64,000 nucleotides of DNA. Source: Pyrococcus kukulkanii (GTDB lineage Archaea > Methanobacteriota_B > Thermococci > Thermococcales > Thermococcaceae). Below the pieces are notes generated by a model. That model did not search any database. It saw only the letters and a list, made by a program, of their open reading frames with translations, and had not been told where the DNA came from. Of this stretch, positions 1-7,861 are shown in pieces (the stretch's first letter is position 1; each line of letters begins with the position of its first letter). The translations under genes and the position numbers were made by a program. The stretch spans positions 62,001 to 126,000 of the forward strand of contig NZ_JARRIB010000005.1 of NCBI RefSeq assembly GCF_041647995.1, given 5' to 3'.

Positions 1-313
1 GGACTATGGTAACGGCCGAGTATGGATCTTTTATCATTCCCATCCTCGCCATCTTTAACGGATCCAATCCAGCCGGGTTCCCCTCTTCTATTCTAAGGAC
101 GCTCTCGAAGAGCCCAGTTGGGAAGTGGCCCGAGGTGTCAAAAACAACTATAGAGTAACCTTTCTCCTTGTACTGGGCCAAGAGATATTCCATGACCTCG
201 ACGGGATCATCGTCTATCCCTATCACTTTCAGGGTCCTTCCATGATATATTGGGTCATAGTACACCACGCTCTCGTTCTCCAGAATCTTGACTGCAAGCT
301 TAGAAACCTTCAT
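1..313 (-). CDS. Partial gene of unassigned family, C-terminus beyond window edge
   Basis: Reading leftward from an ATG at 311-313, an open frame of 104 codons runs off the edge of the window, so the C-terminal part is missing. A GGTGG ribosome site sits six bases before the start. The visible part has a strand ending in VVFDTSG near residues 56-62 and a GLDPLKMARMG segment near 82-92. Strand-plus-Asp and GLDP segments of this kind recall archaeal HerA/VirB4-type ATPases, but no Walker A motif is visible and I do not assign a family. It lies 49 nt downstream of the serine kinase gene on the same strand and may share its transcript. Confidence 0.6.
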   Translation of the reverse strand, partial: MKVSKLAVKILENESVVYYDPIYHGRTLKVIGIDDDPVEVMEYLLAQYKEKGYSIVVFDTSGHFPTGLFESVLRIEEGNPAGLDPLKMARMGMIKDPYSAVTIV

Positions 314-362
314 GACGTTCCACCTAAGAAAATGTAAGGAAAGGAGGATATACGGCTTTCGC

Positions 363-1091
363 TCAGAAGAGATCCTCGAGCTTAACGTCGATCTTGTCGG
401 GAATGAATGGAAGGACGTGCCTCGTTGTCTTGGGTGAGAACACTTCACCCTTCTTTACGAGCTCCATGACCTCTTCCTTCGTTGGGGCCTTCCTAATGAA
501 GACGTAATCTATCTCCCCCTTCTCCATATCCGCTTTGGCGTCTTCTTTAAGGCCGTAGTAGACGAGCTCTATCTCCTTCGCCTGATCCATCTCGTCCAAA
601 ACCTTGCTCACCTTCTTCTGCTCCTCAAGCTTCCCTGGGATCGCATAGCTCTTCTCGCCGACGAGGGCAAAGGCTATCTCTCCCCTCTCAGCCTCTTCTT
701 CAGCCTCTGGATCCTCAATTACCTCCAGGCCCTCAGCCTTTAGCCTCTCTATGACCTTGTTAACGTCTCCCTTGAATGCCGGATACCATGTGTAGACCTT
801 AACCCCCTCATCGAAGTAGTCAAGAATTACCGAGGGGGCCCTCTTTGCACCAAGCTTCTGGAGGCCGGCCCAACGATGGTGACCGTCAACTATCAAGTAC
901 TCATCGGTTCCTGGGATCTTAGCCAGAAGCATTGGCTTCCAGAATATGCCACTACCGGTAACGCTCTCTATGAAGTCCTCAAGCTCCCTCTGAACGAGCT
1001 GCTCGTGTGGCTTCATTTTGTCAAGCTCGATGAATACGTATTCAACCTTCTTAACTGGAATGTCGTACTTAGGAACCTTCTCGACACCCAT
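363..1091 (-). CDS. serK: ADP-dependent free-serine kinase, ParB-like fold
   Basis: Predicted 242-residue cytoplasmic kinase that phosphorylates free L-serine to O-phosphoserine with ADP as donor, feeding cysteine synthesis. The sequence matches what I remember of the Thermococcus kodakarensis SerK family along its whole length, including the ParB-like DGHHRW motif at residues 69-74 and the C-terminal VFIRKAPTKEEV segment. The start was placed at the ATG at 1089-1091 (MGVEKVPKYD), which is the family N-terminus; a longer frame to 1196 adds a non-homologous extension over the promoter. It stands between the partial gene and a ferritin-like gene, all leftward. Older annotations call such proteins chromosome partitioning ParB, which would be misleading because no HTH or segregation partner is present. 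Confidence 0.88.
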   Translation of the reverse strand: MGVEKVPKYDIPVKKVEYVFIELDKMKPHEQLVQRELEDFIESVTGSGIFWKPMLLAKIPGTDEYLIVDGHHRWAGLQKLGAKRAPSVILDYFDEGVKVYTWYPAFKGDVNKVIERLKAEGLEVIEDPEAEEEAERGEIAFALVGEKSYAIPGKLEEQKKVSKVLDEMDQAKEIELVYYGLKEDAKADMEKGEIDYVFIRKAPTKEEVMELVKKGEVFSPKTTRHVLPFIPDKIDVKLEDLF

Positions 1092-1150
1092 GACGACCAC
1101 CACTATTTTAAATCCATAAAACGTATTAAAGCTTTGGGGAACGGGAGTTG

Positions 1151-1525
1151 TCATTTCGCGTACATCAGCTTGAGCCTGTAAGAGTGTCTCAAACACTCCT
1201 CACCCATGATCCTTAGAATATCCTTAACGCTACCTTCTTCTTGGGCCGAGAGTTCCAGGTACATTCTAGCTAACAGCTCCTCGGCAATTATAGCCTCCCT
1301 CATAAGCTCTTCAAGGGAAGATGGCCTATCTTTTATTTCGGGAAACACTAGCTCCCCCTTTAAGTTAAGATTAACCGTGGATAGGATTTTCTGATGCTTA
1401 AGGCTTTCCTCAGCCAAGAGTTGGAAAGTATCTACAAGAGAGGGATCCTCCTGACTCGCGAACATCTCACCAAGCTTGTACAGATTGTAGAGCTTCCTCT
1501 CTATTGCCACGAGCTCGTCCCTCAT
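1151..1525 (-). CDS. Ferritin-like (rubrerythrin-type) four-helix protein
   Basis: A 124-residue, almost all-helical protein. Two helices carry the related patterns EESLKH (about residues 39-44) and EECLRH (109-114), and a middle helix carries AEELLARMYLE, the arrangement of Glu and His ligands expected of a di-iron ferritin-like four-helix bundle. The exact iron chemistry cannot be read from the sequence. The start ATG at 1525 follows a GGTGAT ribosome site inside the end of the phosphatase gene and overlaps its stop by four bases, so the two are translationally coupled. There is no rubredoxin-like C-terminal domain, so it is not a full rubrerythrin. Confidence 0.68.
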   Translation of the reverse strand: MRDELVAIERKLYNLYKLGEMFASQEDPSLVDTFQLLAEESLKHQKILSTVNLNLKGELVFPEIKDRPSSLEELMREAIIAEELLARMYLELSAQEEGSVKDILRIMGEECLRHSYRLKLMYAK

Positions 1526-2316
1526 TCTATCACCTTCAGATAATCAATTAACCTTGCAACGCTGTCCAAGACTAAATCAGGCTTTATGTTGAGCTTTTCA
1601 ATGTCGTTCAGGGTATGAACTCCAGTTAGAACCATTATGGCCTTCATACCAAACCTCTTGGCGAAGGCTATATCCGTGTCGAGCCTATCCCCAACCATCC
1701 AGATCTCCTCCACCCCGAGCTTCTCCCTGACTATCTCGTACATGGGCTCGTTGGGCTTGCCGATTATCAGGGGTTCCCTCTCGGTGGAGGCCCTCAAAGC
1801 GGCAATTATTGAGCCTGCCCCAGGATAAATACCTTCTTCCCCCGGGAACGTCGTGTCAGGGTTCGTCCCTATGAACTTAGCTCCATTCCTTATCGCAAGG
1901 GTTCCGTACTTGAGCTTCTCGTATGTTAGCCCAGGATCGAGGCCAACTACCACGTACTTAACTTCCCTCCATTCCCCCTTTCGGGCATCTTCCACCGTAA
2001 CGAGACCCCAGCCAAGCTCATCCATCTCCTTAACTAAGCCCTCACCACCGATAACAAACACCTTTCCTGGGGTAAAGTGCCTCTCCATGTATAGCCTAGT
2101 GGCCAAGCCGGATGTAACAATTCTATCCGCAGAGACCTCTATTCCCATCTTAGCCAATTTTTCTCTGTACATCTCCGGCGTTTTCGTTGAATTATTTGTG
2201 AGGAAAAGAAAGGGTACATTTTTTTCTTTCAAGAACTCCACAACTTCCTTGGCTCCAGGTATCGGCTTGTTGCCCCTGTACAAAACCCCATCCATATCGA
2301 AGATTATCCCTATCAT
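1522..2316 (-). CDS. HAD-superfamily phosphatase, NagD/class IIA type
   Basis: A 264-residue HAD hydrolase, close to the P. horikoshii structural-genomics protein PH1952 as I remember it. Motif I is DMDGV at residues 7-11, motif II is LTNNST, the Lys motif is GKPNEPMYE and motif IV is VGDRLDTD. The cap insertion between motifs II and III is of the class IIA kind. The substrate is unknown; relatives dephosphorylate small phosphate esters such as nitrophenyl phosphate, glycerol phosphate or AMP. The start chosen is the ATG at 2314-2316, which puts motif I at the normal distance from the N-terminus; the longer frame to 2364 would run through the divergent promoter. Its stop overlaps the ferritin-like gene start. 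Confidence 0.85.
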   Translation of the reverse strand: MIGIIFDMDGVLYRGNKPIPGAKEVVEFLKEKNVPFLFLTNNSTKTPEMYREKLAKMGIEVSADRIVTSGLATRLYMERHFTPGKVFVIGGEGLVKEMDELGWGLVTVEDARKGEWREVKYVVVGLDPGLTYEKLKYGTLAIRNGAKFIGTNPDTTFPGEEGIYPGAGSIIAALRASTEREPLIIGKPNEPMYEIVREKLGVEEIWMVGDRLDTDIAFAKRFGMKAIMVLTGVHTLNDIEKLNIKPDLVLDSVARLIDYLKVIE

Positions 2317-2364
2317 CCTTAACTCCCAAAGGCTTTTCTTTGGTCTACTTTTAAACATGAACAT

Positions 2365-2429
2365 TGCGAAATACTTTTAAGTCACCCTCCGCTAAGGTGA
2401 ACAGGCATTCTAATTATGGAGGGATCAAA
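2365..2429. promoter_or_regulatory. Promoter of the ribosomal operon
   Basis: The interval holds CGAAATACTTTTAAG, which reads as a BRE plus TATA box on the + strand at about 2367-2382, roughly 25 nt before a start region near 2400. A GGAGGGATC ribosome site precedes the L39e ATG at 2430. The HAD gene on the other strand starts only 50 nt to the left, so this is a compact divergent promoter. Assignment is by pattern only. Confidence 0.5.
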
Positions 2430-2585
2430 ATGGCGAGGAACAAGCCACTCGCAAAGAAGCTCAGGCTCGCGAAGGCCCTTAAGCAGAATAGGAGAGTTCC
2501 AGTTTGGGTTATAGTTAAAACCAACAGGAGAGTTCTCACTCATCCAAAGAGGAGGTACTGGAGGAGAACAAAGCTGAAGGAGTGA
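2430..2585 (+). CDS. rpl39e: 50S ribosomal protein L39e
   Basis: A 51-residue, extremely basic protein of the large subunit that lies in the exit tunnel. The sequence begins [20 protein letters not shown] and ends with the RRYWRRTKL pattern typical of L39e. A longer in-frame start at 2364 is rejected because the ATG at 2430 has the ribosome site GGAGGGATC and the normal family N-terminus. It opens the rightward operon L39e, L31e, aIF6, LX, prefoldin alpha, an order I know from other Thermococcales. Confidence 0.96.
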
Positions 2586-2595
2586 GGTGAGAAAA

Positions 2596-2880
2596 ATGCC
2601 TATTGAGGCTGGTCAGGAGGTTATATTCACCGTCCCGATTAGGAAGGTAAAGAAGATAGTACCAAGGTGGAAGAGGGCACCGAGGGCAGTAAAGTTCGTT
2701 AGGGAGTTCGTGGCAAGGCACGCAAAGGCCCAAGAAGTCATCATCGACCCAAAGGTCAACGAGAAGATATGGGAGAGGGGAATTGAAAAGCCCCCAAGCA
2801 AGCTCAGGGTCAAAGTTAAGGTTGAGGAGGAAGAGAGGGAAGAGGGCAAGGTCAGGATAGCCTACGTTACCCTTGCCTGA
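2596..2880 (+). CDS. rpl31e: 50S ribosomal protein L31e
   Basis: A 94-residue large-subunit protein near the tunnel exit. Family features visible are TVPIRKVKK near residues 12-20, [14 protein letters not shown] in the middle and the C-terminal [10 protein letters not shown] acidic strand ending in AYVTLA. A GTG nine bases upstream is in frame, but GGTGAG lies over it and serves better as the ribosome site for the ATG at 2596. It follows L39e by ten bases and is certainly cotranscribed with it. Confidence 0.96.
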   Translation: MPIEAGQEVIFTVPIRKVKKIVPRWKRAPRAVKFVREFVARHAKAQEVIIDPKVNEKIWERGIEKPPSKLRVKVKVEEEEREEGKVRIAYVTLA

Positions 2881-2909
2881 TTTTCCCCCTTTAATTTGGA
2901 GGGGAAGGG

Positions 2910-3593
2910 ATGCACATAGAGAGACTTGATTTTGAAAACTCCCCATATTTGGGCGTATTTGGAGTAGCAACCGATAGAGTAGTGTTGATTAGGGAAGGCC
3001 TTCAGGAGAAGAAGTTAGATGTTATCAGGGAAGTTTTGAAAGTTCCCGTCATTGAAGCGAGCATTATGAAGTCAAGAATTATTGGAATCCTCGCGGCCGG
3101 CAACTCGAACGCGATAATTGTCCCCTGGTACATCTGGGATACCGAGCTTGAGGAGATAAGGGGGAAGTTTAAGGAGTACGGAATTGACACTGAGATAGTC
3201 CCATTCGAGACCAAATATACAGCACTTGGAAACCTAGTCTTAGCTAATGATAAGGCTGCCCTCGTTAGCACCAAGTTCTCGAGGGAAGAGGCGAAGAAGA
3301 TAGGAGACATCCTGGGGGTTGAGGTTGAGAGGGGAGTTATAGCTGGCCTGCATGCTGTTGGAAGCGCCGGGGTTGTAACTAACAAGGGCGGATTAGTTCA
3401 CCCCGAGGCAAGCGATGAGGAGCTAAAGTGGTTAAGCGAACTCTTTAAGGTTGATGTGTACGTTGGAACCGCAAACATGGGTGTTCCCTACGTCGGCTCA
3501 TGCATGTTGGCGAACTCAAATGGTGTCGTCGTTGGTCACCTCACGACTGGTCCCGAAATAGTTAAGATTGAGGAAGCCCTTGGCTTAATCTGA
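2910..3593 (+). CDS. eif6: Translation initiation factor aIF6, anti-association factor
   Basis: A 227-residue pentein-fold protein that binds the large ribosomal subunit at the L14/SRL face and prevents premature joining of subunits. The five-fold repeat character is visible in the recurrent Gly-rich turns such as [49 protein letters not shown] and [14 protein letters not shown]. Length is normal for archaeal aIF6. GGAGGGGAAGG precedes the ATG. Third gene of the translation operon. Confidence 0.96.
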   Translation: MHIERLDFENSPYLGVFGVATDRVVLIREGLQEKKLDVIREVLKVPVIEASIMKSRIIGILAAGNSNAIIVPWYIWDTELEEIRGKFKEYGIDTEIVPFETKYTALGNLVLANDKAALVSTKFSREEAKKIGDILGVEVERGVIAGLHAVGSAGVVTNKGGLVHPEASDEELKWLSELFKVDVYVGTANMGVPYVGSCMLANSNGVVVGHLTTGPEIVKIEEALGLI

Positions 3594-3606
3594 GGAGGTG
3601 AGGCCA

Positions 3607-3840
3607 ATGAATGTTAAGGTCTTCCGCGTCCTCGGGTACTTTGAGAAGAACGGAAAGAAGTTCAAGTTCACCAAGGAGTACAGGGCAGTTAAGGAGGAGC
3701 ACGTAAAGGAGCTCGTCTACTCCGACATAGGAAGCAAGCACAAGGTCAAGAGGAACAAGATATACATCAAGGAGATCAAGGAGATAAAGCCCGAGGAAGC
3801 CGAAGACATCGTAGTTAGGAGGCTCAGCCTCGAGCTCTAA
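3607..3840 (+). CDS. rplX: 50S ribosomal protein LX (L18Ae family)
   Basis: A 77-residue protein, the short archaeal version of eukaryotic L18a/L20. It begins [20 protein letters not shown] and contains the characteristic [27 protein letters not shown] region split by a turn. The GTG at 3598 is in frame, but GAGGTGAGG at 3594-3602 works as the ribosome site for the ATG at 3607. Gap of 13 nt to aIF6. The name LX is historical. Confidence 0.94.
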   Translation: MNVKVFRVLGYFEKNGKKFKFTKEYRAVKEEHVKELVYSDIGSKHKVKRNKIYIKEIKEIKPEEAEDIVVRRLSLEL

Positions 3841-3860
3841 CATTATTTTTGGTGAGGATG

Positions 3861-4298
3861 ATGAGCCAGAAAGAGTTGGAAAAGCTAGCTTACGAATACC
3901 AAGTGTTGCAAGCCCAGGCTCAACTATTAGCTCAAAACCTTGAGCTTTTGAACTTAGCTAGGGCCGAGGTTCTGACGGTTAAGGAAACCCTTGAAAACTT
4001 GAAGAAGGTTGAGGAGGAAAGGCCGGAAATCTTGGTTCCCATAGGGGCCGGCTCCTTCCTGAAAGGCGTTATAGTTGACAAGAACAATGCGATAGTTAGC
4101 GTTGGTAGCGGGTACGCGGTAGAGAAGAACATCGACGATGCTATTGCATTCCTCGAGGAGAGGATTAGGGAGTACGATGAAGCCATAAGAAAGACCCAGG
4201 AAGCCCTAGCGGAGCTCGAAAAGAAGGTCGGAGAGGTTGCAAAGAAGGCTCAGGATCTTCAGCGGAAGCAGGCAATGAGCTTCTCCGTTAAGAAGTGA
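3861..4298 (+). CDS. pfdA: Prefoldin alpha subunit
   Basis: A 145-residue subunit of the jellyfish-shaped archaeal prefoldin (two alpha, four beta), which captures unfolded proteins and hands them to the thermosome. Two long coiled-coil arms (about residues 1-55 and 90-135) flank a central beta hairpin region with [12 protein letters not shown]. Several starts are possible: TTG 3849, GTG 3852, ATG 3858 and ATG 3861. GGTGAGG at 3851-3857 favours one of the two ATGs; I use 3861, and 3858 differs by one residue. Last gene of the ribosomal operon. The beta subunit is not in the window. Confidence 0.93.
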   Translation: MSQKELEKLAYEYQVLQAQAQLLAQNLELLNLARAEVLTVKETLENLKKVEEERPEILVPIGAGSFLKGVIVDKNNAIVSVGSGYAVEKNIDDAIAFLEERIREYDEAIRKTQEALAELEKKVGEVAKKAQDLQRKQAMSFSVKK

Positions 4299-4330
4299 CC
4301 CCCTTTTAGTTTCATTTCTGGGGCAGTGAA

Positions 4331-4372
4331 ATTTTTATACTTGTCAGGTATTATACCTAGCGGGTATAAATT
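4331..4372 (+). promoter_or_regulatory. Promoter with nested inverted repeats before an orphan ATPase gene
   Basis: GAAATTTTTATAC gives a BRE/TATA at about 4328-4340. Between it and the ATG at 4373 are two nested palindromes: GGTATTATACC at 4347-4357, and TTATACC-TAGCG-GGTATAA at 4351-4369 with perfect seven-base arms. They cover the expected transcription start near 4360. This is the geometry of a repressor operator; the regulator is not known, and autoregulation by the ATPase is only an inference. Confidence 0.55.
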
Positions 4373-5668
4373 ATGAAGTTCTACGATAGGGAGAAGGAGA
4401 TCAAACTATTAAGGAGGGCCTTGAGAGTCGCTGTTATTGGAAGGAGGAGGGTAGGAAAGACCAGGCTCGTGGAAGAGGCCCTTAATCCAATTACGTTATT
4501 TGTCCCAGCCGAGAAGAATGAAGCCCTTATCTGCGATGACTGGATAAGGGAAATCAGGGAGAGAAGGTACATCCCAGAGCTGAGATCAATGAGAGACATC
4601 GTTGAGTTCCTCATGAGAGAGGGGGAAACAATATTCATAGACGAATTCCAGAACATTCTAAAGGTAAATCCAAGCTTCCTGTACGACCTTCAAAGGCTAC
4701 TCGACAAATACAGGAATTCAAAGGTAGTAGTCGCTGGCTCCCTTATCAGCATGAGCAAAAAGCTACTTGAGGACTATAAATCTCCACTCTACGGAAGGTT
4801 CGACTACGTGATAAAACTCAGGGAGTTAAGCTTTGAAACAGTCCTTGAAATAATGAACGACCTGGGATATGGAGTTGAAGAGGCCGTCACAATGTGGGCA
4901 TTCTTTGGAGGCGTGCCAAAGTACTATGAGACATTCGAAAGGTTTGGGGTTGAAGTTGAGGAATTTATAAGGCTCATGTTCTTCGAGGATCCCTACCCAA
5001 TGTACCCAGAGGTCATGATGATGCTCAAGGAGGAGTTTGGAAAGGAGTACAAGATGTACTTCAGCATCCTTCAGGCGATAAGTGAGGGACATATAACCCT
5101 GGGAGAGATCTCCTCTTACTTATCAACCAAAAGCACCAACCTAACCAAGTACCTCCACGCCCTGGAGAAGGACTACGAGCTGGTGTACAAGAGGAAGGAC
5201 GTGTTTGGAAAGGGAAGGTATAGGTACTATATCTCCCAGAATCTTATCAACGCGTGGTTTAGGTTTCTTTACAGGAACTCATCCAAGGTAGAGAGGGGCG
5301 AGCTAAAGTTTGATAGGGGGGAAGTTATGGCCTTCATTGGAAAGAGGTTTGAGGAGCTCGTTGAGGTTTTTGTCCCCAGGATAGTAAGCTTTGAAGTTAT
5401 AAGAACGGGAAAGTTTTGGGGGAAGTTCCCCGATGGTAGCCCCTTCGAAATAGATGTAGTGGCTTTAGGGAAGGATGACATCGCATTCTTCGAAGTTAAA
5501 TGGGAAGAACTAGACAGAAGAGAGGCAGAAAAAGAACTTGAACTCCTCAAAAAGAAAGGCGAAGCCATAAAGAACAGGAGAAGGAAGCACTATTATCTAA
5601 TAGCCAAAAGGATAAAGGGGAAGGTCGAGAATGCTTACGAGTTCAGCGAGTTACTGCAACTATCTTGA
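4373..5668 (+). CDS. Archaeal P-loop ATPase with C-terminal DUF234 nuclease-like domain
   Basis: A 431-residue member of the archaeal ATPase (STAND-related) family. Walker A is GRRRVGKT at residues 23-30, Walker B is IFIDEFQ near 85-91, and a sensor-like GSLISMSK follows. A winged-helix part (about 225-285) precedes a C-terminal PDDEXK-like motif, FEIDVVAL followed by FFEVKW, as in DUF234. The biological role of the family is unknown; links to mobile elements or to DNA maintenance are suspected. It has its own promoter with inverted repeats, no operon partner, and its end overlaps the convergent GTPase gene by 26 nt. Two further ATPases of the same broad group lie at 7838-9136 and 9955-11280, a fourth at 61741-62811. 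Confidence 0.85.
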   Translation: MKFYDREKEIKLLRRALRVAVIGRRRVGKTRLVEEALNPITLFVPAEKNEALICDDWIREIRERRYIPELRSMRDIVEFLMREGETIFIDEFQNILKVNPSFLYDLQRLLDKYRNSKVVVAGSLISMSKKLLEDYKSPLYGRFDYVIKLRELSFETVLEIMNDLGYGVEEAVTMWAFFGGVPKYYETFERFGVEVEEFIRLMFFEDPYPMYPEVMMMLKEEFGKEYKMYFSILQAISEGHITLGEISSYLSTKSTNLTKYLHALEKDYELVYKRKDVFGKGRYRYYISQNLINAWFRFLYRNSSKVERGELKFDRGEVMAFIGKRFEELVEVFVPRIVSFEVIRTGKFWGKFPDGSPFEIDVVALGKDDIAFFEVKWEELDRREAEKELELLKKKGEAIKNRRRKHYYLIAKRIKGKVENAYEFSELLQLS

Positions 5669-6836
5669 TTATATCGTTGAACTGCAGCTCATAGTCCTCC
5701 CCAATCCTCCTCTTCGTCCTTGCGTTTATCGCATAGAGGAAGCCCTTGCCAAGATCTGTGTGAACCTTAAACGCTAAATCCCTGGGCGTTGAACCCTTCT
5801 CCATCAGGAACACGTGGGGCAGAACGTTACCGAACTGATCGGTCAGCTTATTCTCATCTTGAACCGGATAAACTGGGATTAGCTGGAGGAGCTCAAAGAC
5901 AGCCCTGTTAATGACCTCCTGAACCCCAGTAGAGCCGAACCTGTCTAGCACCTTCTCCTTGATCATCTTAAGGGCCCTCTCCTGCTTGCCGCTCATTGGC
6001 TTTAGAATCTTAAAATCGGGGCTCCCAGGGATGTAGTCAATGAAACCCGCCTTTGCGGCTTTTCTTAATGTAAGTTCAGCTGCAGCAGAAGTTGGAACCA
6101 CTATGTAGCCTCTCTTCTCCCCTTCCTTTTTCAGCCTCTCAATCTGCTCATCGCTCGCGGCATCAGCTTTATTTGCAGCTATTATCATGGGCTTGTTTAT
6201 CTTCCTTATTTCACTCGCAAACGAAAGGAGGTCTTCCTCACCCCACTTAGTTGGGTCATCGCTCAGGCCGAGCCTGTGCATGGCCTCCCAAACATCATTT
6301 TCCGTAACTCCTATTCCGCTCAAATGCTCAGCTATAGCCGTCTCAAGCTTCATCTTCTGAAGCTTTATCCTCTTAGCGAACTTATCCCATCCTTTGCTGA
6401 GTATCCCATAGATCCAGTAGTCTATCTCCTTCTCAAGGAACTCTATGTCCTCAACGGGATCGTGGTAATCCGTGGGCTGTCCCTCTGCATCGGTCTTCCC
6501 GGTGGCGTCGACGACGTGGATTAAGGCTGAAGCCATCCTCAGGTCATCAAGGAACTTGTTACCGAGTCCCCTGCCCTCGTGGGCCCCAGGGACTAAACCG
6601 GCAACATCTATCATCTTTACTGGAATGAGTGCTTTCCCATCCCTGTACTCGTAGTTCTGGGGATTTGGAGTGCAGTTCAGCTCTTTACATGGGTGATCCG
6701 CTATGGCGTACGTAACCCCAACGTTTGCATCTATAGTAGTGAATGGATAATTCGCTATGTCAACATCAACCAGCGTTGCCGCCGAGAAGAAAGTTGACTT
6801 CCCAACGTTTGGCTTACCGACGACACCTATCTCCAT
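5643..6836 (-). CDS. GTP-binding protein of the OBG/YchF family with TGS domain
   Basis: A 397-residue P-loop GTPase nearly identical in length to P. horikoshii PH0525. G1 is GKPNVGKS at residues 7-14, G3 is DVAG, G4 is NKAD and a C-terminal TGS domain ends in the [12 protein letters not shown] pattern. A helical insertion follows the G3 region (about 120-200). OBG-like GTPases act on ribosomes or translation stress responses; the precise role of this archaeal branch is unknown. The start at 6834-6836 (MEIGVVGKP) places G1 at the family position. Convergent overlap of 26 nt with the ATPase gene. Confidence 0.92.
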   Translation of the reverse strand: MEIGVVGKPNVGKSTFFSAATLVDVDIANYPFTTIDANVGVTYAIADHPCKELNCTPNPQNYEYRDGKALIPVKMIDVAGLVPGAHEGRGLGNKFLDDLRMASALIHVVDATGKTDAEGQPTDYHDPVEDIEFLEKEIDYWIYGILSKGWDKFAKRIKLQKMKLETAIAEHLSGIGVTENDVWEAMHRLGLSDDPTKWGEEDLLSFASEIRKINKPMIIAANKADAASDEQIERLKKEGEKRGYIVVPTSAAAELTLRKAAKAGFIDYIPGSPDFKILKPMSGKQERALKMIKEKVLDRFGSTGVQEVINRAVFELLQLIPVYPVQDENKLTDQFGNVLPHVFLMEKGSTPRDLAFKVHTDLGKGFLYAINARTKRRIGEDYELQFNDIIKIVAVTR

Positions 6837-6875
6837 TTTATCCCCCTTCAAGAATTAACGTGGAGGTATAAAAGG

Positions 6876-7832
6876 TTAGAGCACGGGGCACCTTCTCAAA
6901 ACAACGCCAACTGAAATCCCCACAACGAGACCTATTATCAAGGCGAGGATCGAATACTGGTAGCCGTAGGAAGTTTCCCTAATAACGACTTTCTTCTCCT
7001 TAGTTAGCGCGCTTATTATAGATTTAGCGTTCTCGGTGAGAACTTGGGTGTAGGGCTTGTCAACCCACAGGACGGTTACGTTTGCGACGGGAACTCCAAG
7101 CCTCTCCGAGAGCTTGAAAGCGGCGTTCTTTAAGGTTTCTGGAGTGCCTTGGTCATAGACTACGATATCCGCCTTAACCGAGGAAAGCTCATCAACGCTC
7201 TTCGCCGGAACCTCTGCTTCAGGTTTTATTGAGGAGATGACCTCAGCGCCAAGCCACTCCAATGCATACTGCTGGGAGGGGAGCTCTATAACGGCCTTCG
7301 TCCCGTTGAGGACGCCGGCGTAGGCATCCATTATTGCCTTGAGTTTAAGCTTGAACTCGTCCAAGCTCCTCGGGTGAAGGTTTAAGGCATCTGCGGTGGC
7401 CTCGGCCATTGCCAAGGCATTCACGGGATCGAGCCATATTCCGTGGGGATTGTTCTTGCCAGTGTACCACCTCTCGGGTAGATAGTGAAAGCCGTACTTC
7501 CTGTAATCTTCAATTGTGAGGACTACCCCAGGGATCTCTCCTTCCTTTTTGAGCTCGACTATCTTCATCTCGGCTGGAAGGTGCCCCGTTGTTACGATAA
7601 CGGCTGCCCTCTTGAGCAACTTAATTTGATCGGGCGAAAGCTGGTACTGGTGAGGCTCGACTCCTGGAGGAACAAGGTAGATCACATCGACACTGTCGCC
7701 AAGGGCCTCCTTAATTATTGAAGCCAGTGGGGAGAGGCTTGTCACTACGAGAGGCTTTTCCTGAGCAGTTACCGGGGTAAGGAGGACAAAGATTAGCATG
7801 AGGATTAATATTTTCTCCTTCACCTTCACCAC
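6876..7832 (-). CDS. ZnuA-type metal ABC transporter substrate-binding protein, membrane anchored
   Basis: A 318-residue cluster A-I binding protein. An N-terminal signal peptide (hydrophobic about residues 8-22, ending VTAQ) leads to the mature domain, and a C-terminal hydrophobic helix with RRCPVL tail (about 293-318) should anchor it outside the membrane. Probable metal ligands are the His of PHQY near residue 61, the His of TTGHLP and that of NPHGIW, the usual three His of Zn/Mn-binding ZnuA/TroA proteins; the fourth ligand is not clear. The usual acidic His-rich loop is absent. No permease or ATPase gene is adjacent, so it is an orphan or uses a distant partner. Start is among GTG codons 7832, 7829 and 7823. 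A DtxR-like palindrome overlaps its promoter. Confidence 0.82.
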   Translation of the reverse strand: MVKVKEKILILMLIFVLLTPVTAQEKPLVVTSLSPLASIIKEALGDSVDVIYLVPPGVEPHQYQLSPDQIKLLKRAAVIVTTGHLPAEMKIVELKKEGEIPGVVLTIEDYRKYGFHYLPERWYTGKNNPHGIWLDPVNALAMAEATADALNLHPRSLDEFKLKLKAIMDAYAGVLNGTKAVIELPSQQYALEWLGAEVISSIKPEAEVPAKSVDELSSVKADIVVYDQGTPETLKNAAFKLSERLGVPVANVTVLWVDKPYTQVLTENAKSIISALTKEKKVVIRETSYGYQYSILALIIGLVVGISVGVVLRRCPVL

Positions 7833-7836
7833 CTGA

Positions 7837-7861
7837 GTTAGGTTGACCTAATTGATATATG
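7837..7861 (-). promoter_or_regulatory. Probable DtxR-family metalloregulator site in the znuA-like promoter
   Basis: TTAGGT-TG-ACCTAA at 7837-7850 is a perfect six-base-arm palindrome. It resembles the half-sites of the DtxR/IdeR/MDR1 metal-dependent repressor consensus (TTAGG...CCTAA). On the minus strand an ATATATCAAT TATA box lies at about 7852-7861, so the palindrome sits between TATA and the start of a metal-binding protein gene, where a metal-loaded repressor would act. Confidence 0.55.

Noticed and set aside
1092-1196. 35-residue extension of SerK
   Set aside because: Outside the family N-terminus and overlapping the upstream gene end; the ATG at 1091 is better.
2364-2429. N-terminal extension of L39e
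   Set aside because: L39e is 51 residues in the family; the extension covers the promoter.
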